A stretch of 64,000 bases of DNA from Saccharospirillaceae bacterium (lineage in GTDB: Bacteria > Pseudomonadota > Gammaproteobacteria > Pseudomonadales > Oceanobacteraceae): positions 62,001 through 126,000 of the forward strand of contig JAKVCS010000005.1 of assembly GCA_022448365.1 (NCBI GenBank), in the 5' to 3' direction. Shown in pieces: positions 45,450 through 54,415 of the stretch. A program made the translations under genes and the position numbers. Each line of letters opens with the position of its first letter. Positions within the stretch are counted from its first letter, which is position 1. The notes under the pieces were generated by a model, which saw only the letters and a list, made by a program, of their open reading frames with translations, had not been told where the DNA came from and did no database searches.

Positions 45450-47258
45450 ATGAACGATATGGTGAAGAAAAAGGACACTGCGCAGCAGGTTCCGTTTTTA
45501 CCGCAGGATATACCGTTTAACGACGAACAACGTCAGTGGATGAGCGGCTTCCTGGCCGGTCTGCACAGCCGTATGCTGGTTCAGGCCAGTGCTGGCGGTG
45601 CTGCGGCGGCACCGACCGCGGCGGCACAAAAGCCACTGACGATTATGTTCGGTTCACAAACCGGTAACAGCGAAGCCGTTGCCGAAGAAGCTGCAGACGC
45701 AGCACGCGCGCAGGGACTGGCGCCTGTCGTACTGGATATGGAAGACGTCGATGTGGCACAACTGCCCGCGATGGAGCGTCTGCTGATTGTTACCAGTACC
45801 TACGGTGAAGGCGAAATGCCGGATAACGCCCAGGCACTATGGGATGCAGTCAGCGCCGACGATGCGCCAAAACTGGATAACACCTTCTTCTCGGTACTGG
45901 CCTTAGGTGACAACAACTACGATGGCTTCTGTGTTGCCGGTCAGATGTGGGATGAACGTCTGGAGCAGTTAGGCGCCCAGCGTATTGGCGATCGTGTTGA
46001 CTGTGATGTCGATTTCGAAGCACCATCTCAGGCTTGGATTGAAGCCGTGGTTCCGGTTATCGCTGCCAAAGGTTCCGATGCCGGAGCTGCAGCACCAGCA
46101 GGAGGTGATGGCAATACTGCACCAAAAAAGGCGAAATCGAAGTACAGCCGCAGCAACCCGCTGGAAGCCGAACTGACCTGTAAAAAAGTACTCAGTGGCA
46201 AAGGCTCCAGCAAAGAAATTATGCATTTTGAATTTTCACTGGCAGGCAGTGGCGAGCGCTATAACGCCGGTGATGCACTGAATGTGATCGCTGAAAACCG
46301 CCCGGATCTGGTGGACGAAGTGGTTGCTCACTTTGGCGTTAAAACTGACGACAGCGTTTTGTGGAACGATGTACCGCATAAGCTCGGTCAACTGCTGACC
46401 GAAGGTCTGGAGATCCGTAATCCAAGTAAAGAGCTGATTGCTGAACTGGCGCAGCGTAACGGTGATGAAGAACTGACGCGTCTGCTGGAAAACGATGATA
46501 ACGAAGCACTGAACGACTTCCTGTGGGGCAAAGACTGCGTTGACCTGCTGAAAGCCTATCCGTGTGAAATCAGCATCGAAGAATTCTGTGCTCTGTGTAA
46601 GGCGTTAGCGCCGCGTGCATATTCGATTTCTTCCAGCATCAATGCCCACGCAGAAGAAGTGCACCTGACCATCGGTAGCGTGCGTTACAACCAGGATGGC
46701 CGCGACCACAATGGCGTGTGCTCAACCTTCCTGGCGGACGTGGCAAACGAAGGTAACAAGATTAAGTGTTACTTCTCGCCCAACAAAAACTTCGCCGTGC
46801 CAGAAGATAACAACCTGCCAATGATCATGGTGGGCCCGGGTACCGGCATCGCACCATTCCGCGCCTTCCTGGAAGAACGTCAGGCACGTGGTGCTCAGGG
46901 TGATAACTGGTTGTTCTTCGGTGACCGCAATAAAGACAACGACTTTATCTACCGCGATGAAATCGAAGCTATGCAAGAGTCTGGTCTGCTGACCAAACTG
47001 GATCTGGCCTTCTCTCGTGACCAGGCTGAGAAAATCTACGTTCAGGATCGTATGCGTGAAAGCGGTGCGGAACTGTTCGCCTGGTTAGAGCGTGGTGGTT
47101 ATTTCTACATCTGTGGTGATGCGTACCGTATGGCCAAAGACGTGGACGACGCCCTGCATCAGCTGATTGCCGAACACGGCAAACTGAGCCCGAACGATGC
47201 ATCGGAGTATGTAGCGAAGTTGAAGAAGGAAAAGCGTTACGTACGTGACGTTTACTAA
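45450..47258 (+). CDS. CysJ-like NADPH diflavin reductase
   Basis: A 602-residue NADPH-FAD-FMN electron-transfer protein. The flavodoxin domain (about 60-205) starts TIMFGSQTGNSEAVAEEAAD and has STYGEGEMPDNA and LALGDNNYDGFC. The FAD domain (about 230-450) has LAPRAYSISSS and GVCSTFLADV. The NADPH domain carries MVGPGTGIAPFRAFLEER, YICGDAYRMAKDVDDAL and the terminal RYVRDVY. Length and motifs match sulfite reductase alpha subunit, but no cysI-type hemoprotein gene is present. It follows the gltB-like gene by 54 bp and ends at a strong terminator. I infer it feeds electrons to the GltB-like protein. Confidence 0.88.
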   Translation: MNDMVKKKDTAQQVPFLPQDIPFNDEQRQWMSGFLAGLHSRMLVQASAGGAAAAPTAAAQKPLTIMFGSQTGNSEAVAEEAADAARAQGLAPVVLDMEDVDVAQLPAMERLLIVTSTYGEGEMPDNAQALWDAVSADDAPKLDNTFFSVLALGDNNYDGFCVAGQMWDERLEQLGAQRIGDRVDCDVDFEAPSQAWIEAVVPVIAAKGSDAGAAAPAGGDGNTAPKKAKSKYSRSNPLEAELTCKKVLSGKGSSKEIMHFEFSLAGSGERYNAGDALNVIAENRPDLVDEVVAHFGVKTDDSVLWNDVPHKLGQLLTEGLEIRNPSKELIAELAQRNGDEELTRLLENDDNEALNDFLWGKDCVDLLKAYPCEISIEEFCALCKALAPRAYSISSSINAHAEEVHLTIGSVRYNQDGRDHNGVCSTFLADVANEGNKIKCYFSPNKNFAVPEDNNLPMIMVGPGTGIAPFRAFLEERQARGAQGDNWLFFGDRNKDNDFIYRDEIEAMQESGLLTKLDLAFSRDQAEKIYVQDRMRESGAELFAWLERGGYFYICGDAYRMAKDVDDALHQLIAEHGKLSPNDASEYVAKLKKEKRYVRDVY

Positions 47259-47406
47259 AATCTATCTACGTTGCTTCTGCTTTGTTAAAAACAGGTTCAA
47301 TGTGCTCATTTATTATTTATAAACTGCGCGCTTTCACCTGTTTTTGCCTCGCATAAGCTGCCTCGAATACGATTTTAGCCAACTCGAAAAAGCACTGAGT
47401 AAAATA

Positions 47407-47453
47407 AAAAAGGCGTTTAACTCTCTTATTTTGAGAAAGTTAAACGCCTTTTT
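47407..47453. terminator. strong bidirectional terminator
   Basis: A 16-bp perfect stem AAAAAGGCGTTTAACT/AGTTAAACGCCTTTTT (47407-47422 and 47438-47453) between the diflavin reductase gene and the convergent gene at 47482. Confidence 0.92.
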
Positions 47454-47481
47454 GTTTAAATTTTTTCTTGGTTTGTTTGCG

Positions 47482-47850
47482 TTACAACAAAGCCACTACT
47501 TTGCCTTCACCCACTTCATCACAAATATTCTGAATACGCTCTTCGGTAAGTCGTAATTCACGACGACAGCTGGCACGAATCACTTCCGGTCGTTCTGACT
47601 GTTGCGAGAAATCTTCCAACTTTTGCTTCAGCCAGAACAACACATCCAGCGGATTGTGCAACGCATAGGGACGTTCACACACCGCTTTTACGTCCAGCGC
47701 TGCCTGAATAAAGCTGCTGAACTGCGCTTGTGTCGCATCGTTGTTACGCAATGCAAAACCACACACCGTCAGGAGGGTATTGGCTTGTTCAAAATCACGT
47801 CGGAACTGATCCAACCTACGAATGCGGTGACCACGTTCAACTGGGTCCAT
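47482..47850 (-). CDS. hypothetical protein with Fur-box-type promoter
   Basis: A 122-residue, soluble, mostly helical protein not recognised. It starts MDPVERGHRIRRLDQFRRDFEQ and ends GEGKVVALL. It has four cysteines and no signal peptide. The start has AAAGAGAG upstream. A good Fur-box match overlaps its -10 region, about 20-40 bp before the start, suggesting iron repression. It is convergent with the gltB-like operon, sharing its terminator, and divergent from the 1181-residue protein gene. Confidence 0.7.
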   Translation of the reverse strand: MDPVERGHRIRRLDQFRRDFEQANTLLTVCGFALRNNDATQAQFSSFIQAALDVKAVCERPYALHNPLDVLFWLKQKLEDFSQQSERPEVIRASCRRELRLTEERIQNICDEVGEGKVVALL

Positions 47851-47870
47851 TACGGCTCTCTTTACTTAAA

Positions 47871-47890
47871 TGAGAATGATTTTCATTATA
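47871..47890 (-). promoter_or_regulatory. Fur box overlapping a TATAAT promoter
   Basis: TGAGAATGATTTTCA (47871-47885) matches the Fur core TGATAAT-N-ATTATCA at 12 of 14 positions. A perfect minus-strand TATAAT (47890-47885) abuts it, so bound Fur would block polymerase. The -35 is weak. Confidence 0.65.
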
Positions 47891-47938
47891 TTAAAGGACT
47901 GAAATAAATCCAGTGATTTTCGCCATAAAATGAATCAA

Positions 47939-48016
47939 CTACGGTCGCAGAGCGGGACGACCGCGGATACCACCACCACCGGAAGATATCCCCGGCGATC
48001 CGTTAACCATGGCCAT
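47939..48016 (-). CDS. possible 25-residue small ORF, Gly-rich C-terminus
   Basis: An open frame on the minus strand starting MAMVNGSPGI and ending SSGGGGIRGRPALRP. Its codons look protein-like and GC-richer than the surrounding intergenic DNA. There is no Shine-Dalgarno before either ATG, and a stop lies only a few codons upstream. It may be the tail of a degraded gene, a small peptide gene or chance. Confidence 0.25.
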   Translation of the reverse strand: MAMVNGSPGISSGGGGIRGRPALRP

Positions 48017-48098
48017 ACCAGTGGAGTTTTTTATTCGTTAATTCGGGCGATCAAAACCGCAATAACCGATCGGATTAAATAACTCACGCGGTCTCTGC

Positions 48099-48126
48099 TA
48101 TCATCAAGTGACAATAATATCATCAA
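48099..48126. repeat. tandem TATCATCAA repeat before the 1181-residue protein gene
   Basis: TATCATCAA occurs at 48099-48107 and 48118-48126, a 19-bp period, about 40-60 bp before the start codon. The placement suits a regulator binding the same DNA face twice. Confidence 0.4.
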
Positions 48127-48162
48127 ATATTCTGTTATGGTGATCTAGCAGTAAAGAGAGTT

Positions 48163-51100
48163 ATGAATCAGTTCGATAAAGACATCCGTATTGCCGTTAC
48201 CCTCGGCCAACCCGCTTCCGTTCAACAGGCATTGCAGCAGTATCAACAACATCTGAACGATGGTAGCGCCTTTCAGAACAACTGCTTTAATATCGAATTT
48301 GTGGCGCAATCCGAAACATGCGATAGCCACCAGCCTGAAGCCCAAAGACGTCTGCAATTCAGCGACATTAGCGATGAAACACTGCGCCAATACGCCTTGT
48401 TATCCTGGCGCATGGGGCCGGAAGACTGGAACTTCCTGAACCGCGAACCGATTGCCGACGACGATGAAATCTACGTATCCGAAGCGATTATTTTTGCCAT
48501 TGCCCTGCAATACGATGAACTGCAGGCGGAGGTGATTCGCACCGCCGAGGCCATGGTGGATTATTCCCGCCGCATGAACGACACCGACTCGATCTGGGTC
48601 GACGATATGCGGGTCTTTGCCGCCGAAGCTTTATTTGTGCTTGGCTGCCACAATCCGCAGCACATTTATTTACTTGGCCAGTTCTTTATCCCGTACTGGG
48701 ATGACGAACACGCCACCGGCTACAGCGATTACCTCAAGCATTTTGTCCACAGCCACGGCTGGAACGACGACGTTATCAAGGCTTACCTCTGGTGTGATAA
48801 CGACAATATCCGCTATCAGATGTTTGGTATCGAATGGGAGTCCGACACGCATTACCAACCGCTGGGCGACTACTTACGTCAGCATCCACAACGGTATGAA
48901 TGGTTTAAACAAGCACTGACCGAGCGCCTGCTGAGCCGTCCAATGCTGCTGGAAAGTGAAGATGTTGATGCCGACGAAGCGAACCCGGTACTCAGTCTGT
49001 ATCTGACGTTACTGCCGCTGGAAGGCGATCTGTTTGAAGAAGATGATATGGAACAACATCGCCAACAGACCTTTATCAGCGCCAGCCTCGAAGATGAAGC
49101 GATGGATCTGCAACAGCAGATTGCTGCAAAAACCGACCAGCCGCTGGTGTATTATGCCCAGCGTAATATTGAGCGTCTTGAAGAAAGCGAGCGGGACAAA
49201 GATGAAGGCGATTTGCTGCGCAGCATCAAGCCGCTGGTTCTGGCGTTAACGGAAGGCGAAACACTGTGGCGCTATGTGGTGGATGGCAGCAACCCACAAG
49301 CCGTTAAAAAGCTCGCCGAAATCCCGCTGGTTTCCCACGCAAAACAGCATGCGAAGACGTTTTACAACCACTTTAAAGGCGAGCTGCTGTTTGGCGAAGA
49401 GAACAAAGACTTCATGGACGAACTCTGGTCGATCACCAGTGATTTGCTGTCGGAATTATTATGCGACGATGACGACGCGGCCTGCATCGCCGATGTGATG
49501 CCATCAACCGATCTGAACCAGCGTCAGCAACAATGCCTGCGCTTACTCGATATCTTTTATTACGCCCTTGGCCAGCGTGAATTCGACGATTTTATGCGTC
49601 GTATGGTGGTTGATCGTTATGAACTGATGTCGGCACGTGAATATTTCTTACGCTATACCCAGGTGCCCGCAAACGAAATCAACCTGCGCTTATTAACCGA
49701 TGTCAGCGATCAGTTTAGCGATATGAACAACCGCTTATACCGCGCCAATTTCGAACACGCCGAGCGCTTAATGAGCAGTGATCGTGAGTTGGTCGACCCG
49801 AACCGTTGGCCAAAAGAAGACGATCGTTTTTCGGTTGGTCAGTACACTCTGATGGCTTATCAGCTGTACCGCGATTTCCGCAATAACTTCGCCGATGCCC
49901 ATACCGAAACGCTGGCAGAGACACTCAATCAGCGCGACCACTGGCAGACGCTGTTCAATTATCTGCGCGAAAACATGAACATTCTCGGCAGCGGTATTTT
50001 TTCCGATCAGGGTATGGACGAGCAGCAGATCGCTCAGCTACTCGACTATTTCGCCAGCGAGCAACCTGAGCTGAGTCAGCAACAAGCCATCGGGCTGTTT
50101 GACGAGTTTGCCCATCGCGACGATTGTGTGCGCCGCGCCAGTCTGCGCATGAATTCCTTCAGCGAGCATCAGATTGGTTACCACTTCCTTAACGATCACG
50201 ATGAAGACTATCAACGCTGTTTGCTGATTTGTTTCTGGCTGCGCCAGTTACCGCTGCCTTGCCGGATTCAGGCTGATCGTATCTGGCAACTGATGGTTAC
50301 CATGGCACCGGTGCGGGTCGCACGATTGGTACTGCAGGCCGATTCTGACAGTAAATACCGCATTAGATTCGATAACGAATTGCAGGCCATTGATCATTAC
50401 AAAGAACTGGAGCGCGCCGGTATTGAGCAAGGCTATTTGCTGGCGCTGGAAATGAGCCAGTGCAACCGCAATCACGATGAAGCCGTGGTGTTTTATCAGC
50501 ACCGACTGAATATGCTGGCTCAGGTCGATAGCGACGACACATCCATGATAGGCAGCATGGAGCGCCAACGCGGGCAGCAACTGCAGCACGGATTACGCTA
50601 CATCAACGAAGCGTTTAAAACCGAGGTTTACCAGTTGCTGGCACTGGAGCATCCACGTTTTGGTTATGCCCACAACGAAGAACTGCAGCACGACTTCCGC
50701 CGGGTGTTACAGCGCACCATCAAACTCAATATTAAGGATGTGGGCTGGAGCGTTTTGCTGGAAACTCTGCAGCAGGAATTTGCCGTACGTGATTACTCCA
50801 ACTCCGCGCCGGAGCTGGCAGCAAAACCGGTTCAGATTCGTGCGGATTATCGCAAGCTGGAAGATTTTTATGCCTGTAATACCGACTGGCTGAACCTGTG
50901 GCTGATTCAGGATTGTGGCGATCATCTCAGCCTGGTAGGTGGTGCCGACATCAGCAGCCTTGGTGAACAGCCTATTGATCTCAGCCAACACTCCGGTGTC
51001 GCATTAGTGGTTGATGCCGATCAGGATGTGAATGCGCTGCTGCAGCGGGCGTATGAAATGACGGACCCGGATGTCCGTCAGCAGCACATCAGTGATGCCA

Positions 51101-51708
51101 TTCTGGCGTATGTTGAAGGAGCGCCCAACGCCGACCTGTCCGACACCATCGCGTTACTGCAAAACACATTAGCCACCGACACACTGGAGCTGCAAGCACC
51201 AGAATACCGTATGACGGGTCTGGCCAACTTTATCTGGGTACTCGATCCGCCACGCCGTAATCGATTAACCCAGCTGTTCCTGAACACTAACTACCGCGGC
51301 TTTAAAATGTTCGAGCAAACGCTGGTTGGCGGCTATCTCGATAAGTTAGTGACCGAAGGCAAAATGCCGTTCGAAGAACGTTTGGGTTTGCACGAAGGCG
51401 ATGAAGATTACGAAGAAGCAGCAACTGCCGGCCTGATTGTCTGGCTTGAGCAGATCGACATCTGCCCTGAACATTTATTGCTGTATTGCGTTAAGCACTC
51501 TGACAGTGAAGCTTGCCAGCAATGGCTTGTGGATTTCGCGACGCGTGGTGAGCTGAAAAAAGCGGCGAAATTCCTTAATGCAAAACACCGTACGGTATTG
51601 ATGGAAATGCTGGGCGAACAGCAACAAACTCGTTCTTATCTGGGTGATTTTATTAAGGATAAATCACGTGCGGTACGTGATGTCATTACGCGTTATTTGC
51701 CGGGGTAA
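48163..51708 (+). CDS. large helical protein of unknown function
   Basis: An 1181-residue protein that I cannot assign. It is acidic and Gln/Asp/Leu-rich, with no signal peptide or clear membrane helix, so probably cytoplasmic. It appears all-helical. Segments such as SEAIIFAIALQYDELQAEVIR and FAAEALFVLGCHNPQHIYLL look like alpha-solenoid repeats, but no regular repeat register is visible. An acidic cluster LLCDDDDAACIADVM lies near residue 440. The last ~250 residues read like a second helical module ending VRDVITRYLPG. Codon use resembles neighbouring genes, so it is not obviously recent foreign DNA. AAAGAGAG precedes the start. Confidence 0.85.
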   Translation: MNQFDKDIRIAVTLGQPASVQQALQQYQQHLNDGSAFQNNCFNIEFVAQSETCDSHQPEAQRRLQFSDISDETLRQYALLSWRMGPEDWNFLNREPIADDDEIYVSEAIIFAIALQYDELQAEVIRTAEAMVDYSRRMNDTDSIWVDDMRVFAAEALFVLGCHNPQHIYLLGQFFIPYWDDEHATGYSDYLKHFVHSHGWNDDVIKAYLWCDNDNIRYQMFGIEWESDTHYQPLGDYLRQHPQRYEWFKQALTERLLSRPMLLESEDVDADEANPVLSLYLTLLPLEGDLFEEDDMEQHRQQTFISASLEDEAMDLQQQIAAKTDQPLVYYAQRNIERLEESERDKDEGDLLRSIKPLVLALTEGETLWRYVVDGSNPQAVKKLAEIPLVSHAKQHAKTFYNHFKGELLFGEENKDFMDELWSITSDLLSELLCDDDDAACIADVMPSTDLNQRQQQCLRLLDIFYYALGQREFDDFMRRMVVDRYELMSAREYFLRYTQVPANEINLRLLTDVSDQFSDMNNRLYRANFEHAERLMSSDRELVDPNRWPKEDDRFSVGQYTLMAYQLYRDFRNNFADAHTETLAETLNQRDHWQTLFNYLRENMNILGSGIFSDQGMDEQQIAQLLDYFASEQPELSQQQAIGLFDEFAHRDDCVRRASLRMNSFSEHQIGYHFLNDHDEDYQRCLLICFWLRQLPLPCRIQADRIWQLMVTMAPVRVARLVLQADSDSKYRIRFDNELQAIDHYKELERAGIEQGYLLALEMSQCNRNHDEAVVFYQHRLNMLAQVDSDDTSMIGSMERQRGQQLQHGLRYINEAFKTEVYQLLALEHPRFGYAHNEELQHDFRRVLQRTIKLNIKDVGWSVLLETLQQEFAVRDYSNSAPELAAKPVQIRADYRKLEDFYACNTDWLNLWLIQDCGDHLSLVGGADISSLGEQPIDLSQHSGVALVVDADQDVNALLQRAYEMTDPDVRQQHISDAILAYVEGAPNADLSDTIALLQNTLATDTLELQAPEYRMTGLANFIWVLDPPRRNRLTQLFLNTNYRGFKMFEQTLVGGYLDKLVTEGKMPFEERLGLHEGDEDYEEAATAGLIVWLEQIDICPEHLLLYCVKHSDSEACQQWLVDFATRGELKKAAKFLNAKHRTVLMEMLGEQQQTRSYLGDFIKDKSRAVRDVITRYLPG

Positions 51709-51720
51709 GAGTTTTGAAGC

Positions 51721-51740
51721 GTGGCACCTTCGGGTGCCAC
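51721..51740 (+). terminator. TTCG-capped hairpin after the 1181-residue protein gene
   Basis: GTGGCACC-TTCG-GGTGCCAC, 8-bp perfect stem, 12 bp past the stop codon. No T-run follows, so termination strength is uncertain. Confidence 0.55.
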
Positions 51741-51783
51741 TGGGATGTATTCTGAAAGTCCTGCCTAATAACGTATTTAAACC

Positions 51784-52122
51784 TTAATAGACACTGACAG
51801 CTTTTATGTAACATTTACTCCAGCCTTCATTACCCTCATTAATCTGATAAAAAGGCCTAATTTTTGAACCAGATTTTAATGCAGAAAGTAATGCTGCATA
51901 TGCATTGTTTGTATTGTCTCCATATAAATATCCACCTTTATTTTTGTAACAACCCGGCATTGCTGAGGAAAATTTGAAATCAACGTAAACTCGAGCAGAA
52001 GCTTCGGTTGGAACATATAGAGAATCGACTTCAGACATATTTCCTGTCTCAGGCTTTGCAAAAGCAGAGGAGCAAAAGAATAAGAGAAATAGCGTTTTTT
52101 TTGGGAACAGTATTTTATTCAT
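51784..52122 (-). CDS. small secreted hypothetical protein
   Basis: A protein of about 112 residues with a clear Sec signal peptide (FPKKTLFLLFFCSSAFA). Mature part: a SARVYVDFKFSS strand, NAYAALLSALKSGSKI and two cysteines (PGCYKN and SKCYIKA) that could form a disulfide. Family not recognised. Three consecutive ATGs (52128, 52125, 52122) are possible; the third is best spaced from CGGA. The gene and its flank are more AT-rich than the rest of the window, with AT-rich codons, suggesting horizontal acquisition. Confidence 0.7.
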   Translation of the reverse strand: MNKILFPKKTLFLLFFCSSAFAKPETGNMSEVDSLYVPTEASARVYVDFKFSSAMPGCYKNKGGYLYGDNTNNAYAALLSALKSGSKIRPFYQINEGNEGWSKCYIKAVSVY

Positions 52123-52507
52123 CATCATTCCGTAGAAAATAAAATATCAATAAGACAGAGTTTTGATACTAGCCATTAGTTATAATAAAAACAATAGTAG
52201 GGGATGCTCTAGTCAGTTAAGTTCGTATACCTTGTTTAGTGTACCAGCACCTAATTATTTTCCGTACAGTAGGAAAAACCAGCAACTTAGAGCAATAGCT
52301 GTCGCTTCTTTTCCAACTCGAGAAAGTCAACGTTTTAAGCCAGTTTCAGATGATTAAATTGATCTGGACATGCCAAAACTACGAACAAGGAATGGGATTA
52401 CAAAGACTGATCAGCGACCAGCCATTGAAGAAATACATTGGCATTAACCGTACTCCAAGGTAAATACGGAAAACCATAGAAAGAAAAATGCGGTTTAGTT
52501 CCTTCCC
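52123..52507. other. AT-rich region without a convincing gene
   Basis: About 380 bp. A 64-codon open frame on the plus strand (52163-52357) lacks a ribosome site and family resemblance. Composition matches the neighbouring small secreted gene. I see no terminal repeats or integrase remnants. Confidence 0.55.
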
Positions 52508-54415
52508 TTATTCCGCCTCTTCCAGCTGCTCCGTCAGCTCCATCCATTCCATTTCAATCTCTTCCAGCTGAGATTTTAAATCACCCTGCTGAGTTAACAG
52601 CTGCTGCAGTTCGTCTTTACGGCTGTCGGAATATAAGTCTGTGTCCGACATTTTTTCTTCGATGGTATCCAGCTGGGTTTGCAGTTTCTCCATCTGCTTC
52701 TCTGCGGCTTGCTGCTTTTTACGCAGCGGCGCTAAACGTTGGCGGCGCTCCGCTTCCAGTCGTTTCTGCTCTTTGCGATCCACTTTTACTTCAGCAGGCT
52801 TTGCGTCTTCTGAGCTGGCAGAATCACTTCCAGCAATCTGCTCATCTCGCTGCTGCAAGTACGTATGGTAGTCATCCAGATCGCCATCAAATTCCTGCAC
52901 CTTGCCGTGATCCACCAGCCAGTATTCATCCACCGTGGCTTTTAATAAGTGACGATCGTGGCTCACAATTAAAATTGCGCCTTCGAAGTTTTGCAGCGCA
53001 ACGGTTAACGCTTCGCGCATCTCGATATCCAGGTGGTTGGTTGGCTCATCGAGAATTAATAAGTTGGGTTTTTCCCAGGCAACACAGGCCAGAGCTAAAC
53101 GCGCTTTTTCACCACCAGAAAACGGCTCAATCACTTCCAGTGCTTTATCACCGTGGAAACCAAAACCACCGAGAAAGTTACGGATCTCCTGCTCTGACGC
53201 CTGTGGTTTTAAGCGTTGCAGAATCAGGGCACCGGACGCTTTTACATCGAGAGATTCAAGCTGATGCTGAGCAAAGTAACCCAAGCGCAGATGCTCACCT
53301 TCGCTGCGTTCACCGTTCAGCATCTCAATGTCCCGGCACAGAGTTTTTAGCAGCGTCGATTTACCCGCACCGTTCGGACCTAATAAACCAATACGGTGAC
53401 CCGGCACCAGAGAGATTTTTACTTGCGGTAGAATGGTAGTTTTCTCACTACCAGATACATAACCCAGGTCGGCATGATCAATCGCCAGCAACGGCGACGA
53501 CATTTTTTCATAACAGGGGAATTCAAAACGGAACGGCGAATCCACATGTGCCGGAGCAATCAGCTCCATACGCTGTAATTCTTTTAAGCGGCTTTGTGCT
53601 TGTTTGGCTTTACTCGCCTTGGCCTTAAAGCGCGTCACAAAGGCTTCAATTTCTTTTACCCGGGTTTGCTGCTTTTCGTACACCGTTTGTTGCTGCGCCA
53701 GCTTCTCCGCACGAATTCGCTCATACGCGGAATAGTTACCCGGATACACGGTTAACTGCTGTTGATGTAAATGTACGATATGGTCAGCAACACCGTCGAT
53801 AAAATCACGATCGTGGGAAATAAATAACAGCGTACCGGGGTAGTTCTTCAGCCACTGCTCCAGCCACAATGTTGCTTCTAAATCTAAGTGGTTGGTGGGC
53901 TCATCAAGTAACATCAGGTCCGACGGCATCATCAGCGCCTGAGCCAGGTTCAGACGAATACGCCAGCCACCGGAGAAGTCCTTTACCGGGCGTTTCAAGT
54001 CGTCTTGGGAAAAACCCAAACCATGCAGCAGTTGTTCGGCCTTAACCGGCACTTCATAACCTTTGTGCTGATCCATCTGATCGAGCCAGTGGGCCAGATC
54101 GTTATCGTCTTTGGCGTTACTGATTCCGGCTTCGATACGACGGTATTCACTGTCACCATCCATCGCATAATCCAGCGCGGAACGTTCGCTGGCTTCCACT
54201 TCCTGGCGCATATGTGAGATACGCCACTTTGATGGAATGTATAACTCACCGCCATCAATTTGCAGCTCGCCATTTAACAGCGCAAACAGGCTCGATTTAC
54301 CCGCACCATTGGGGCCAATCAACGCCAGCTTCTGACCGTCGTGGACACGCAGATCCGCTTGTTTTAACAGCGGTTGAGTACCGCGCTGGAGAGAAACCTG
54401 ATTAAATTCGATCAT
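52508..54415 (-). CDS. yheS: ABC-F ATPase, YheS type
   Basis: A 635-residue soluble protein with two ABC ATPase domains and no membrane segments, of the ribosome-associated ABC-F family. Domain 1: GPNGAGKSSLFALL, DFSGGWRIRLNLAQAL, LLLDEPTNHLDLEATLWLE. The inter-domain linker contains KAKQAQSRLKELQRMELIAPAHV, typical of YheS. Domain 2: GPNGAGKSTLLKTL, FSGGEKARLALACV, LILDEPTNHLD. A C-terminal coiled coil (about 555-635) completes it. MIEFNQVSLQRG at 54415 is the family start; an upstream frame extension is rejected. Only 31 bp separate it from the divergent gene at 54447. Confidence 0.94.
   Translation of the reverse strand: MIEFNQVSLQRGTQPLLKQADLRVHDGQKLALIGPNGAGKSSLFALLNGELQIDGGELYIPSKWRISHMRQEVEASERSALDYAMDGDSEYRRIEAGISNAKDDNDLAHWLDQMDQHKGYEVPVKAEQLLHGLGFSQDDLKRPVKDFSGGWRIRLNLAQALMMPSDLMLLDEPTNHLDLEATLWLEQWLKNYPGTLLFISHDRDFIDGVADHIVHLHQQQLTVYPGNYSAYERIRAEKLAQQQTVYEKQQTRVKEIEAFVTRFKAKASKAKQAQSRLKELQRMELIAPAHVDSPFRFEFPCYEKMSSPLLAIDHADLGYVSGSEKTTILPQVKISLVPGHRIGLLGPNGAGKSTLLKTLCRDIEMLNGERSEGEHLRLGYFAQHQLESLDVKASGALILQRLKPQASEQEIRNFLGGFGFHGDKALEVIEPFSGGEKARLALACVAWEKPNLLILDEPTNHLDIEMREALTVALQNFEGAILIVSHDRHLLKATVDEYWLVDHGKVQEFDGDLDDYHTYLQQRDEQIAGSDSASSEDAKPAEVKVDRKEQKRLEAERRQRLAPLRKKQQAAEKQMEKLQTQLDTIEEKMSDTDLYSDSRKDELQQLLTQQGDLKSQLEEIEMEWMELTEQLEEAE

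Noticed and set aside
45450-47258. Calling the diflavin reductase cysJ
   Set aside because: The domain plan is that of CysJ, but no cysI or cysH is nearby and the partner gene is gltB-like. A sulfite-assimilation symbol would imply a function the context does not support.
52163-52357. 64-codon plus-strand frame in the AT-rich pocket
   Set aside because: No ribosome site, no signal or domain, and low-complexity Ser/Asn content. It is described as part of a gene-free region instead.
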